Shown here: piece by piece, positions 35,601-43,819 of the stretch
Position numbering within the stretch: position 1 is the first letter of the stretch
Layout of the letters: each line of letters begins with the position of its first letter
Source: Elizabethkingia sp. YR214
Lineage (GTDB): Bacteria > Bacteroidota > Bacteroidia > Flavobacteriales > Weeksellaceae
Length of the DNA: 64,000 nt
Assembly: GCF_003058195.1 (NCBI RefSeq)
Contig: NZ_QBUH01000003.1
Span: 372,001 to 436,000 of the forward strand
Direction of reading: 5' to 3'
Translations under genes and position numbers: made by a program
Notes under the pieces: model-generated
Seen by the model: only the letters and a program-made list of their open reading frames with translations
The model's database searches: none
Told to the model about the DNA's origin: nothing

Positions 35601-37691
35601 TTGGAATTATCAACTCCTATAGAATACCTTAAAGGCATTGGGCCTGAGCGGGCGAAGCTCATTAAAAACGTTTTGGATCTCCATAAGGTAGAGGACTTTC
35701 TGACCTTTTATCCCATTCGTTATATCGACAAAAGTAAACTTTACAAAGTTGGTGAATTAAGAGAAATAAACAATGAAATTCCGCTGAAAGGCAGGATTAC
35801 CGATATTCAGGAAGTAGCGTATGCCAAGGGAAGGCGTATGGTGGCCAAATTCAGAGATGAAACCGGAACAATGGAGCTTGTCTGGTTTAAATACTCTAAA
35901 TGGCTAAAAGAACAAATTCCGCTCAATACAGAAGTTGTAATCTTCGGAAGAGTACAGGTTTTCAACAATGTATTCTCTATGCCGCATCCTGAAATTGAAA
36001 AAAATGAGAATAAAGAAAATTCTCCCACGCTTTTACCTGTCTATCCAAGTAGTGAAAAACTGACAAAGCGAGGGATTAATAATCGCTTTTTTCAGCAGAT
36101 ATTACTCGAAATTATCTCGAATGTTCCCACATTTATTGACGAAAATCTTCCTTCAGGTTTATTGAAGGGGCTTAAGCTTATATCCAGGGTAGATGCTTAT
36201 CAGAATATTCATTTTCCTAAAAATAGTCAGTGGCAGAAGGCAGCAGACAGAAGGTTGAAATTTGAAGAAGCATTCTTTTTTCAGTTAGGTTATGGTTTGA
36301 AAAAGAAACATAACAAAACCTCATCTCTGGGTAATCCTTTTCCGTTGGTCGGAGATTATTTTACCGGATTTTATGAAAATAACCTTCCGTTCGAGCTTAC
36401 AAATGCTCAGAAAAGAGTTCTGAAAGAAATAAGAAACGATATGAAACTTCCGGTGCAGATGAATAGATTGCTGCAGGGAGATGTTGGATCCGGAAAAACA
36501 ATGGTTGCTCTTTTATCAATGCTTATAGCATTGGATAATGGGTTTCAGAGTTGTTTGATGGCGCCGACTGAGATTTTAGCTCAGCAGCATTTCAACGGAA
36601 TCTCAGATCTTTTATATGGGACCGGCATCAAGGTAAAGTTATTAACGGGATCTACCAAAACATCCGAAAGGAAAGTTATCCACGAAATGCTGGAAAATGG
36701 AACTCTGCCTATTATTGTAGGTACACATGCATTACTGGAAGACAAAGTGAAGTTCAAAAAACTGGGGCTGGCTATTATCGACGAACAGCACCGCTTTGGT
36801 GTTGCACAGCGGGCAAAATTATGGGCAAAAAATGTGATACCACCACATATTCTGGTGATGACAGCAACACCAATTCCCAGAACATTGGCAATGAGTTTTT
36901 ATTCGGATCTCGACGTTTCGGTAATTGATGAAATGCCAGTTGGAAGAAAACCTATTGTTACAGCACATCGTAAAGAAAAGGACCGTTTGTATGTTTTTAA
37001 TTTTGCTAAAGAAGAGATTGCTAAAGGCAGACAGATTTATTTCGTTTATCCTCTGATCGAAGAAAGTGAAACACTGGATTATAAAAATCTGAGTGACGGT
37101 TTCGATGTTGTAAAAGAGTTTTTTCCGGTACCCGATTACGATGTGGTTATGCTTCATGGTAAAATGAAGCCCGATGAAAAAGATGCTGCAATGCAATATT
37201 TTGCCAGCGGTAAAGCACAGATTATGGTTGCCACTACTGTAATAGAGGTAGGGGTAAATGTACCAAATGCCTCGGTAATGATTATAGAAAGTGCTGAAAG
37301 ATTTGGCCTGTCTCAGTTGCATCAGCTACGTGGCCGTGTGGGGCGTGGTGCCGAACAAAGTTATTGTATTTTGATGACGTCTGATAAGATGACACAGGAC
37401 AGTCGGAAACGTATCAAAACAATGGTAGAAACTAATGACGGGTTCAGAATTTCTGAAGTCGATATGGAACTCCGAGGACCTGGTGACATATTGGGAACAC
37501 AGCAGAGTGGCGTTATTGATTTTAAAAAATTAGATCTGATCCAGGATTCTAATATTATTAAAGCAGCAAAAGAATGTGTGGAAAAGTTATTGGAAACAGA
37601 TCCGCTATTAGCTTTCCAGGAGCATCAGGGAATGAAAAACTATTATGTCCGCCAGTATAAAGGGAAAAATAAGTGGGCGAAAATTAGCTGA
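35601..37691 (+). CDS. recG: ATP-dependent DNA helicase RecG
   Basis: 696 residues, full length. It remodels stalled replication forks and Holliday junctions. The N-terminal wedge/OB region (about 1-235, PIEYLKGIGPERA) is followed by helicase motifs: LLQGDVGSGKT (Walker A), IIDEQHRFG (DEQH box), MTATPIPRTL, and the C-terminal domain with ERFGLSQLHQLRGRVGRG. The frame begins with TTG, which gives a good RecG N-terminus. No ATG fits nearby. A palindrome CCCGAA-A-TTCGGG lies at 35573-35585, just upstream. Confidence 0.95.
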   Translation: MELSTPIEYLKGIGPERAKLIKNVLDLHKVEDFLTFYPIRYIDKSKLYKVGELREINNEIPLKGRITDIQEVAYAKGRRMVAKFRDETGTMELVWFKYSKWLKEQIPLNTEVVIFGRVQVFNNVFSMPHPEIEKNENKENSPTLLPVYPSSEKLTKRGINNRFFQQILLEIISNVPTFIDENLPSGLLKGLKLISRVDAYQNIHFPKNSQWQKAADRRLKFEEAFFFQLGYGLKKKHNKTSSLGNPFPLVGDYFTGFYENNLPFELTNAQKRVLKEIRNDMKLPVQMNRLLQGDVGSGKTMVALLSMLIALDNGFQSCLMAPTEILAQQHFNGISDLLYGTGIKVKLLTGSTKTSERKVIHEMLENGTLPIIVGTHALLEDKVKFKKLGLAIIDEQHRFGVAQRAKLWAKNVIPPHILVMTATPIPRTLAMSFYSDLDVSVIDEMPVGRKPIVTAHRKEKDRLYVFNFAKEEIAKGRQIYFVYPLIEESETLDYKNLSDGFDVVKEFFPVPDYDVVMLHGKMKPDEKDAAMQYFASGKAQIMVATTVIEVGVNVPNASVMIIESAERFGLSQLHQLRGRVGRGAEQSYCILMTSDKMTQDSRKRIKTMVETNDGFRISEVDMELRGPGDILGTQQSGVIDFKKLDLIQDSNIIKAAKECVEKLLETDPLLAFQEHQGMKNYYVRQYKGKNKWAKIS

Positions 37692-37754
37692 TGAAACTGT
37701 AACCTATTTTACATTCAGCAGACTCTTTCGTCTTAAATAAATTTTTTCAAAAAT

Positions 37755-37824
37755 CTTCGACAGGCCCAGAATGACTGAGTAACAGTATCTGTTATATTAT
37801 ATTGTCAGGCTGAGCCTGTCGAAG
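37755..37824. repeat. Palindromic intergenic repeat with CTTCGACAGGC arms
   Basis: The left arm CTTCGACAGGCCCAG (37755-37769) and right arm CTGAGCCTGTCGAAG (37810-37824) are complementary apart from one base, separated by 40 AT-rich bases. The GC-rich arms stand out from the background. It looks like a dispersed REP-type element, and it could also end recG and the facing gene. Confidence 0.65.
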
Positions 37825-37854
37825 CTCTGTTTATTAAAAGAGTAGAAAAATATT

Positions 37855-38997
37855 TTATTCTACTTCAAAAATAGCCTGTATTTCTACAGAAGAATTTACC
37901 GGCAGGGAAGATGCTCCCAAGGTGCCTCTTGCATGTTTGCCTTTCTCTCCAAACACTTCAACAGTAAGATCAGACGCAATGTTCATAAGATCAGCATGCT
38001 TGGTATAATCATTTGGAGTATTAAAAATACCGGTTAGCTGCACACATTGTTTAACCTTGTTCAGATCACCGCCTGTAGCCTCTTTTAGAACGGCTAATAC
38101 ATTCAGCATCGTAACTTTTGTTGCTTCTTTTACCTGCTGTTCGTTTACTTCTGTTCCAAGTTTCCCGGGATTAACAATTTTGCCGTCTTTCAGGGCAACC
38201 TGATTAATGAATATTAGATTACCTGATCGTACATAGGGCTGATAATTTCCTGCAGGTTTTGGAACCAGAGGCAAAACAATTTGTTTTTGCTGTAGTAGAG
38301 TATTGATATCTATACCTTCTTGTTCTTGGGTGATCTCCTTTTGGGAAAATGTACCTTTTAGCGCCAATGACGCTTTTGCTATAGTTTTTCCTTGTAGCTC
38401 TGCCAGATAACGTTCACTTTGACTTGGACGTTCTGTATTTTTTACCGAACTAAGACTTGTAGTTCCTAATACAGTGTTTCCTTGTGGAATTTTTTTGTCA
38501 ATATTTTCATTTCCTCTTATTCCGGTAGGTATCAAAATCATTCCGTGTACAGCAAGGCTATTCCAGAAAGATTGTATCGCCAGTTCTTTACCGGCTCCGC
38601 TGCCTGCAGACATAAATACAGTGGCAGGAATTCCTTCCAGGGCGTGGTTGGTCCACAGACTAACTGTTTTTGAAAGAAATTCACTCATTCCGGTACTTAT
38701 ATTACCAAAGTAAATAGGGGAACCAAAAGCAATACCATCGTATGAAGATAACTCGTTTACTGATGCTACGGGTATATTATTTAGTTTAGGGTTTGAAGAT
38801 GCTTTTACTTGCCGTATTACCGCTTGTACATTTTTTACACTTTCAATACCTCTGGCTACCTCTTTTGCCAGTTCATAAGTGCCACCGTTATCCGAGTAAA
38901 ATAAAACCAGTACTTTGGCTTTATGCTCTTGTGCTATAGAAATATTTATAGCGAGTATAGTGAGAATACCCGCTAAAATAATATGTAGCTTTTTCAT
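37855..38997 (-). CDS. Exported flavodoxin-like/RidA-family fusion protein
   Basis: 380 residues from the ATG at 38997. A longer frame to 39057 begins upstream of the promoter and is not used. A signal peptide (1-23, ending SIAQ) precedes a WrbA-like flavodoxin domain (about 26-200) with the FMN loop SDNGGTYELA and GSPIYFGNISTG. A linker follows, then a RidA/YjgF domain (247-380) with R357 in HARGTLGASSLP, the position of the conserved substrate-binding Arg. RidA proteins hydrolyse reactive enamines and WrbA-type proteins reduce quinones. The two joined and exported by a Sec-type signal is unusual. Function unknown. Confidence 0.85.
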   Translation of the reverse strand: MKKLHIILAGILTILAINISIAQEHKAKVLVLFYSDNGGTYELAKEVARGIESVKNVQAVIRQVKASSNPKLNNIPVASVNELSSYDGIAFGSPIYFGNISTGMSEFLSKTVSLWTNHALEGIPATVFMSAGSGAGKELAIQSFWNSLAVHGMILIPTGIRGNENIDKKIPQGNTVLGTTSLSSVKNTERPSQSERYLAELQGKTIAKASLALKGTFSQKEITQEQEGIDINTLLQQKQIVLPLVPKPAGNYQPYVRSGNLIFINQVALKDGKIVNPGKLGTEVNEQQVKEATKVTMLNVLAVLKEATGGDLNKVKQCVQLTGIFNTPNDYTKHADLMNIASDLTVEVFGEKGKHARGTLGASSLPVNSSVEIQAIFEVE

Positions 38998-39021
38998 TTT
39001 TTGTCTGTTAAGATTAGATTG

Positions 39022-39029
39022 CAAAAATA
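39022..39029 (-). promoter_or_regulatory. -7 promoter element for the flavodoxin-RidA gene
   Basis: TATTTTTG on the minus strand, 24 bases upstream of the chosen start at 38997 and inside the rejected longer frame. Confidence 0.5.
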
Positions 39030-39154
39030 GCAACGCTGCTTTTATTAATTTTGACAAAAAATATATTTAAAACGACAAATGTGTTTATAATAACATTCCG
39101 GCTTTATTATATGCCTTATGAATAAGAGCCAAATATTTATTCGAATGTAATATT

Positions 39155-39649
39155 CTAAACAAAAAATTCCATTAGGTAATCGTCCATTACATAACCATTT
39201 CCGATGTCGAATACTCCTTCTTCATAAACTTTGAATCCCTGGGATTCATAGAAGTCTTTAGCGTTGTTATATTTGTTTACATTTAGGATAATACGCTCAT
39301 TGTCATTGTCGGATACATGGTTCTTTAGATAATTTAGTGCAAACTTTCCCAGACCTTTACCTTTAGCTTCAGGTACCATGTATATGCGGTGAAGTTTAGT
39401 CGTTTTGGGTTCATAGTTGAACTGATATCCTATAAAGCCACCAAAATTCTCCTCATCATCTTTTATCAGAAAGTATCTCCAGTTAGGATCTTCCATCTGG
39501 GATGAAATTTCTTTTTCAGAATACATTTCGGCCATCATATAGCTGATTTGTGCAGGGCTAAGAATTTTTGAATAGGCCATTTCCCATGATCTTTTAGCCA
39601 AATCCTGAATCAACGGAATATCCTTTGGTGTAGCTTCTAATACTTTCAT
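39155..39649 (-). CDS. GNAT-family N-acetyltransferase
   Basis: 164 residues with a complete GNAT fold. The acetyl-CoA loop is YMVPEAKGKGLGKFAL (about 90-106), and the following helix LNYLKNHV and the C-terminal strands NKYNNAKDFYESQGFKVYEEG are typical. The substrate (amine, peptide or small molecule) cannot be told from sequence. It is flanked by long AT-rich spacers and seems to be transcribed alone. No -7 box was found. Confidence 0.85.
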   Translation of the reverse strand: MKVLEATPKDIPLIQDLAKRSWEMAYSKILSPAQISYMMAEMYSEKEISSQMEDPNWRYFLIKDDEENFGGFIGYQFNYEPKTTKLHRIYMVPEAKGKGLGKFALNYLKNHVSDNDNERIILNVNKYNNAKDFYESQGFKVYEEGVFDIGNGYVMDDYLMEFFV

Positions 39650-39713
39650 TTTGTTGTTATTTTGTTACGACGTATTTTCCCCATAGAATAGCGAGAATCG
39701 AAGCATAAAGATA

Positions 39714-39740
39714 TAAAAAAAAGCACCCGGTGGATGCTTT
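39714..39740 (-). terminator. Terminator after dapA
   Basis: On the minus strand AAAGCA and TGCTTT flank a GC-rich centre and are followed by a T-run. Confidence 0.7.
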
Positions 39741-39769
39741 CAGATAAATGTTTTTATTACATCAGATGA

Positions 39770-40642
39770 CTAGATTTTAGTCATTTCTGCTTTTATTTTT
39801 TGTTCTAAACTTTCAGATGCAGTTACCAATGGTAATCTTAGATAGTTTTTAACAATCCCCAGTTCTGCAAGTACATATTTAACTCCTGTAGGATTTCCTT
39901 CTGAAAAGATCAAACGTGTAATTTCCACAAGCTTGTTATGGATTTTATATGCTTCCTTAGCATTGCCTTCGATACCTAATTGGATCATCTGTGCAAACTC
40001 TTTAGGGTAAGCCTGTCCAATTACAGAGATCACACCATCTGCGCCAGCTAAGGTTACAGGTAATGCAAATTCATCGTCTCCGGAAACAAGACTAAAGTTC
40101 TCAGGTTTTTGACGAAGGATGTCAAAATACTGGTTGATATTTGGAGCTGCTTCTTTAATCATTACAAGATTAGGAAACTCATTCGCTAAACGAAGAGTAG
40201 TTGATGCTTCAATGTTTTGTCCGGTTCTTCCCGGTACATTGTAAACAATAATATTTTTTCCTGTAGAAGCTAATGCTTTATAATGCTGATAAAGTCCTTC
40301 CTGATTAGGTTTGTTATAATATGGAGAAACTGAAAGGATTGCGTCGAATGCTGAAGTATCAGCTTCGTTAATTTGTTTTACAACTTCTGCAGTGTTATTC
40401 CCTCCGATTCCTAAAACCAATGGTAAACGACCATTGTTAACCTTTATAACGTGTTTGACTACCTTATCCTTCTCCTCATCATTAAGTGTAGCAGCTTCAG
40501 CTGTTGTTCCTAAAACTACTAAATAACTGGTTCCGTTTTCGATATTGAATTCTACTAATCTTGTAAGTGAATCAAAATCTACGGACAAATCTTCATTGAA
40601 GGGTGTGACTAGTGCAACACCTACTCCGGATAATTTATTCAT
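39770..40642 (-). CDS. dapA: 4-hydroxy-tetrahydrodipicolinate synthase
   Basis: 290 residues, the standard DapA length. It condenses pyruvate and aspartate semialdehyde in lysine and diaminopimelate synthesis. The Schiff-base Lys is K163 in NLVMIKEAAPN. Y134 (IIVYNVPGRTG) and T46-T47 (LGTTAEA) complete the catalytic set. Lysine feedback sites were not assessed. It has its own -7 box and terminator and is divergent from recO. Confidence 0.96.
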   Translation of the reverse strand: MNKLSGVGVALVTPFNEDLSVDFDSLTRLVEFNIENGTSYLVVLGTTAEAATLNDEEKDKVVKHVIKVNNGRLPLVLGIGGNNTAEVVKQINEADTSAFDAILSVSPYYNKPNQEGLYQHYKALASTGKNIIVYNVPGRTGQNIEASTTLRLANEFPNLVMIKEAAPNINQYFDILRQKPENFSLVSGDDEFALPVTLAGADGVISVIGQAYPKEFAQMIQLGIEGNAKEAYKIHNKLVEITRLIFSEGNPTGVKYVLAELGIVKNYLRLPLVTASESLEQKIKAEMTKI

Positions 40643-40664
40643 AGTACGTTAAAAATTAAGTATT

Positions 40665-40672
40665 CAAATGTA
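40665..40672 (-). promoter_or_regulatory. -7 promoter element for dapA
   Basis: TACATTTG on the minus strand, 22 bases before the start at 40642. Confidence 0.5.
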
Positions 40673-40727
40673 GGGATTTTTTCTGTGTTTTCAGGTTATA
40701 CGTGTATAAAAATCTATTATTAACTCC

Positions 40728-40735
40728 TATATTTG
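40728..40735 (+). promoter_or_regulatory. -7 promoter element for recO
   Basis: TATATTTG, 32 bases before the recO ATG, divergent from the dapA promoter. Confidence 0.55.
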
Positions 40736-40767
40736 CAATCGGTTACTTGGCTATAAAGTAAAGAATA

Positions 40768-41442
40768 ATGGTACAGGAGAAGGGTTTTCTTATTTCATAT
40801 CTTAAATACGGAGAAAATGATGCCGTCCTTCATATTTATACACATAATGAAGGATACAAAAGCTATTTTCTGAAAGGAATTTACTCCAAAAGAAATAAAA
40901 AGAAAGCACTGTTACAGTTCTTGTTCGAAATACAGTTTACGACAAGCCCTAAAGCATCCGGTCTGCCATTAATTTCGGATTTGCAAGCTTATGGCCAACT
41001 TCCCGAATGGAATATTAAAACGAATGCTTTGCAGTTTTTTATTGCTGATGTACTGAGCAATATCCTCCGGAATGAAGCTCAAAATGAGAGTATCTATTCC
41101 AAAATTTCTGATTTTATAGACCAGCTGAAAAAAGAGAATATATCCGCACATGTTCATTTTTTAGTTATTCTGACAGAAGACTTCGGAATAAAGCCATTAC
41201 TGAATGATGCTACCTATCTAAATCCTGAAAAAGGAGTATATGAGCCCTTTTCTTCACACCATTGTTTTGATGATAGTACTTCAGGATTGTGGAAAAGTAT
41301 TTTAGAAGAGGGTTATTCCATAAAGCTGACGAATGTGGAACGAAGAAGACTTCTGGAAAGTATCTTGGTATATTATAGTATTCATATACCGGAATTTAAA
41401 AATCCAGCCTCACTGGAAGTTCTTCAGCAAATCTGGGCATAA
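40768..41442 (+). CDS. recO: DNA repair protein RecO
   Basis: 224 residues. The N-terminal OB fold begins EKGFLISYLKYGENDAVLHIYT, and LLQFLFEIQF and the helical C-terminal part (about 85-224) fit RecO. RecO anneals single strands and helps load RecA at gaps. The zinc-binding cysteines of some RecO proteins are absent, as is common in this phylum as far as I recall. Its stop codon abuts a terminator. Confidence 0.88.
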   Translation: MVQEKGFLISYLKYGENDAVLHIYTHNEGYKSYFLKGIYSKRNKKKALLQFLFEIQFTTSPKASGLPLISDLQAYGQLPEWNIKTNALQFFIADVLSNILRNEAQNESIYSKISDFIDQLKKENISAHVHFLVILTEDFGIKPLLNDATYLNPEKGVYEPFSSHHCFDDSTSGLWKSILEEGYSIKLTNVERRRLLESILVYYSIHIPEFKNPASLEVLQQIWA

Positions 41443-41475
41443 AAAAACCTGCTGTATTAAGCAGGTTGTATTTTA
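41442..41475. terminator. Terminator between recO and the facing lipoprotein gene
   Basis: AACCTGCT and AGCAGGTT pair around a six-base loop, with an A-run before and a T-rich stretch after. Confidence 0.75.
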
Positions 41476-41489
41476 TTTCTGAGATTAAT

Positions 41490-42260
41490 CTATTCTTCAG
41501 AAGATGTTCTTTCTTTGGATCCGTATAATTGGAAGTTGAAGAAGAAGCTGTAATCATTAAGAGATGCCCCTACATAGTTGTAATGAGGATCTTTAGCAAA
41601 TGCCGCTCTGGAAGGGACGATAATTAATCCCTGAAGGTTATAATTATCTGTAACTTGTTTAGTAAAAGATTTGAATAATTTGATAGCCTCCTGAAAGCCT
41701 TCGATTTCGAAATAGCTATTTGTAACTTTTACCGTATTATTAGTAGTGGCAGCATCCAGTCTCTTTTGTTCAGAAGCAATTAATGCCTTTTTAGCATAGA
41801 ACCATAATGGGTCATTTACCGGAACTCCACCCTGATCTACAGTATTGAAAAATGGAAGAGAACCTGTAAACATAATTTTATCGTCTGTACCTTTAATTGC
41901 GCGGGTTGCGAAACCTACCTGCATAATTTGTAATACATTTTTATCTTTTACATCAGTAGCACCATCAGTAGGTTGAGCATTTGGACGGATTACATAGATT
42001 ACACCAGATGGTAATGTTTTCGCCAATGTGGATAACTTTATATTTTTGTCATCCGGCTTATTGGTATCATCAAATGTTTTGATCTTTCCTCTTTCATCAA
42101 AGTAATGGGTATCTAAGTAATCTTTTATCGCAGTATCATCATAGGAATTTTGCGTAGCCTGATCTACATTCGGGATAAGATTTTGATTGTAGTAATTGTC
42201 ATTTCTACATGAATTTAGTACAGTAGAAGCTACCAACAAACCTAATAATAATTTTTTCAT
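41490..42260 (-). CDS. Lipoprotein, possibly FKBP-like
   Basis: 256 residues with a lipoprotein signal ending at C18 (VLNSC). The C-terminal end, LIIVPSRAAFAKDPHYNYVGASLNDYSFFFNFQLY, resembles the last strands of FKBP-type prolyl isomerases (PSRxAYG ... SPLxFDxEL), and several Bacteroidota FKBP lipoproteins have the same size. The resemblance is faint and the catalytic aromatic residues are not clear. If real, it would be an envelope folding factor. It is convergent with recO and has its own candidate promoter. Confidence 0.6.
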   Translation of the reverse strand: MKKLLLGLLVASTVLNSCRNDNYYNQNLIPNVDQATQNSYDDTAIKDYLDTHYFDERGKIKTFDDTNKPDDKNIKLSTLAKTLPSGVIYVIRPNAQPTDGATDVKDKNVLQIMQVGFATRAIKGTDDKIMFTGSLPFFNTVDQGGVPVNDPLWFYAKKALIASEQKRLDAATTNNTVKVTNSYFEIEGFQEAIKLFKSFTKQVTDNYNLQGLIIVPSRAAFAKDPHYNYVGASLNDYSFFFNFQLYGSKERTSSEE

Positions 42261-42307
42261 TGTATCTTTATAAAATTATTGACTATTCTTAAACGTATAT
42301 AACTACG

Positions 42308-42315
42308 CAAAAGTA
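42308..42315 (-). promoter_or_regulatory. Candidate -7 element for the FKBP-like lipoprotein gene
   Basis: TACTTTTG on the minus strand, 47 bases before the start at 42260. Confidence 0.35.
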
Positions 42316-42324
42316 TAAAAAAAT

Positions 42325-42771
42325 ATGAGAATTGATAAATTTTTATGGAGTGTAAGATTCTATAAGACCAGAAGTATTGCAACTGAGGAAATTAAAAAGA
42401 ACAGAGTTAGTATTGGCGGGCAGGTTGTAAAGTCTTCTAAAGAGGTAACAGAGGGGGATGTGATCACGATCCGTAAAAACCAGATTGACTATAAAATAAA
42501 AGTAATACAGGTTCCTAAAAGTAGAATTGGGGCGAAACTAGTAACCCTGCACATTAAAGATATGACGGATTCCGAGCAATATGCACTACTGGAATCCCGT
42601 AGACTGGCTCAGGATTATTACCGTCAGAAAGGAGAGGGGAGACCTACCAAAAAAGACCGTCGGGAAATGGACGGCTTTCTTGATGTAGATGATGACGATG
42701 AAGAAGAAGCAGAACCATCAGATAAAGATTGGGACAACTTCTTTAATGATGAAGCTGAAGGTGATGAATAA
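42325..42771 (+). CDS. S4-domain RNA-binding protein, Hsp15-like
   Basis: 148 residues. The S4 domain occupies the N-terminus (MRIDKFLWSVRFYKTRSIATEEIKKNRVSI, then GDVITIRK), matching the HslR/Hsp15 type that binds ribosomal RNA on stalled 50S subunits. The C-terminus is a long acidic tail (about 118-148, rich in Asp and Glu). Bacterial homologues rescue ribosomes carrying peptidyl-tRNA after heat shock. The role here is inferred. Its last 29 bases overlap the 3' end of aroK on the other strand. Confidence 0.85.
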   Translation: MRIDKFLWSVRFYKTRSIATEEIKKNRVSIGGQVVKSSKEVTEGDVITIRKNQIDYKIKVIQVPKSRIGAKLVTLHIKDMTDSEQYALLESRRLAQDYYRQKGEGRPTKKDRREMDGFLDVDDDDEEEAEPSDKDWDNFFNDEAEGDE

Positions 42772-43264
42772 TCTCATTTGAGATTTCTTCATCAGTTTTA
42801 TTATCCGTGTCTATAATAAACTCGGCTTCGTTATAGTAAGTATTCCTTTCAAATAAATGTTTTGCGATAAACTCCGGAAGATCTTCTTCACTTATTCTGG
42901 CAATAAGAGGACGTTTATCTTTTTGTTTCGATAGCCTTTCTGCTAGAGTACCCACTTTAGCTCTCAAATAAAAACTTTTAGAATGTCTGGTGATGGTATC
43001 CATGTTATTATAATAAACAGGGGTACCTCCGCCAAGGCTTAATATGATGTTTTCTTCCGAAGAAAGGAGTTGTTCCAATATATGTTTCTCCGCTTTTCTA
43101 AAACCCAGTTCCCCCATTTCTTTGAAAATTGTGGGAATGTCTTTTCCTAGGTGCAAAGAAATTTCTTTATCGAGGTCAAATAATTTAAAATTTATTTTCT
43201 GGGCGAGGGTTCTGGATATGTGAGACTTACCACTGCCCATGTAGCCTAATAGCGAAATGATCAT
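42743..43264 (-). CDS. aroK: Shikimate kinase
   Basis: 173 residues, usual for AroK. It phosphorylates shikimate in aromatic amino acid synthesis. The P-loop is GYMGSGKSHI at residues 7-16. The shikimate-binding residues are represented in DLDKEIS, FRKAEK and LGGGTPVYY, and the lid Arg lies in KDKRPLIA. Its final ten codons lie within the S4 gene region on the opposite strand, so the two mRNAs are complementary at their 3' ends. Confidence 0.92.
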   Translation of the reverse strand: MIISLLGYMGSGKSHISRTLAQKINFKLFDLDKEISLHLGKDIPTIFKEMGELGFRKAEKHILEQLLSSEENIILSLGGGTPVYYNNMDTITRHSKSFYLRAKVGTLAERLSKQKDKRPLIARISEEDLPEFIAKHLFERNTYYNEAEFIIDTDNKTDEEISNEIIHHLQLHH

Positions 43265-43296
43265 GATTTTTTTTTAAACAAATGTCCAAAAAAATT

Positions 43297-43325
43297 TTGA
43301 GATATAAAAAAAAGCAGTATCTTTG
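43297..43325 (+). promoter_or_regulatory. Promoter of the tRNA cluster
   Basis: TTG (43297-43299), an 18-base spacer, then TATCTTTG (43318-43325). This is a good match to the Bacteroidota -33/-7 promoter, 45 bases before the first tRNA. Confidence 0.75.
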
Positions 43326-43369
43326 CACCACTTTAGAAACAGAGATAAACACTGATTAATAAAGTGACC

Positions 43370-43442
43370 GACCTGGTAGCTCAGCTGGTAGAGCAATACA
43401 CTTTTAATGTATGGGTCCTGGGTTCGAATCCCAGCCAGGTCA
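43370..43442 (+). tRNA. tRNA-Lys (anticodon TTT), first copy
   Basis: 73 bases folding as a cloverleaf. The acceptor arms GACCTGG and CCAGGTC pair, the D arm is GCTC...GAGC, and the anticodon stem ATACA/TGTAT encloses CTTTTAA with anticodon TTT. The T arm is CTGGG TTCGAAT CCCAG. CCA is not encoded. Identical to the copy at 43612-43684. Confidence 0.97.
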
Positions 43443-43478
43443 CTACTCAAAAAAATGTCTCACTAGAGAAATTTTTTT

Positions 43479-43562
43479 GCCTGTGTGGTGAAATTGGTAG
43501 ACACGCCATCTTGAGGGGGTGGTATCCAATAGGATGTGCTGGTTCGAATCCAGTCACAGGCA
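43479..43562 (+). tRNA. tRNA-Leu (anticodon GAG)
   Basis: 84 bases with a long variable arm as expected for tRNA-Leu. The acceptor arms GCCTGTG and CACAGGC pair, the anticodon stem CCATC/GGTGG encloses TTGAGGG with anticodon GAG, and the T arm is GCTGG TTCGAAT CCAGT. It lies between two identical tRNA-Lys genes. Confidence 0.96.
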
Positions 43563-43611
43563 CACAGAGAAAAATAATTTTGAATAATAAGTCTTTAGAC
43601 TTTACATTCAA

Positions 43612-43684
43612 GACCTGGTAGCTCAGCTGGTAGAGCAATACACTTTTAATGTATGGGTCCTGGGTTCGAATCCCAGCCAGGTCA
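43612..43684 (+). tRNA. tRNA-Lys (anticodon TTT), second copy
   Basis: Identical over all 73 bases to the tRNA-Lys at 43370-43442, including anticodon TTT. Flanking sequence differs, so only the tRNA body is duplicated. Confidence 0.97.
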
Positions 43685-43734
43685 CAATTTAATTTGAATT
43701 TTTTTCATATTAATATTTTGTGATTTGGTGTTTT

Positions 43735-43773
43735 AAAAGCCTTTCAGTAACCTGAAGGGCTTTTAATTTTTTT
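43735..43773 (+). terminator. Terminator of the tRNA cluster
   Basis: AAAAGCCTTTCAG and CTGAAGGGCTTTT pair with one G-T wobble around a short loop, followed by a T-run. Confidence 0.8.
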
Positions 43774-43819
43774 ATGAAGTTCTCCTTTTTATCCCTATAT
43801 TTACGCTAAAGTACTCCCT

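Noticed and set aside
35512-35613. N-terminal extension of the racemase-family protein
   Set aside because: It has no family resemblance and would overlap recG; MKKIGILGG begins at 35511.
36819-37322. 167-codon frame opposite recG
   Set aside because: Shadow of conserved helicase motifs, low-complexity composition.
38998-39057. N-terminal extension of the flavodoxin-RidA protein
   Set aside because: The -7 box lies inside it, and the signal peptide begins at the ATG at 38997.
43364-43638. Open frames on both strands across the tRNA cluster
   Set aside because: They are translations of tRNA-Lys and tRNA-Leu sequence and have no protein features.
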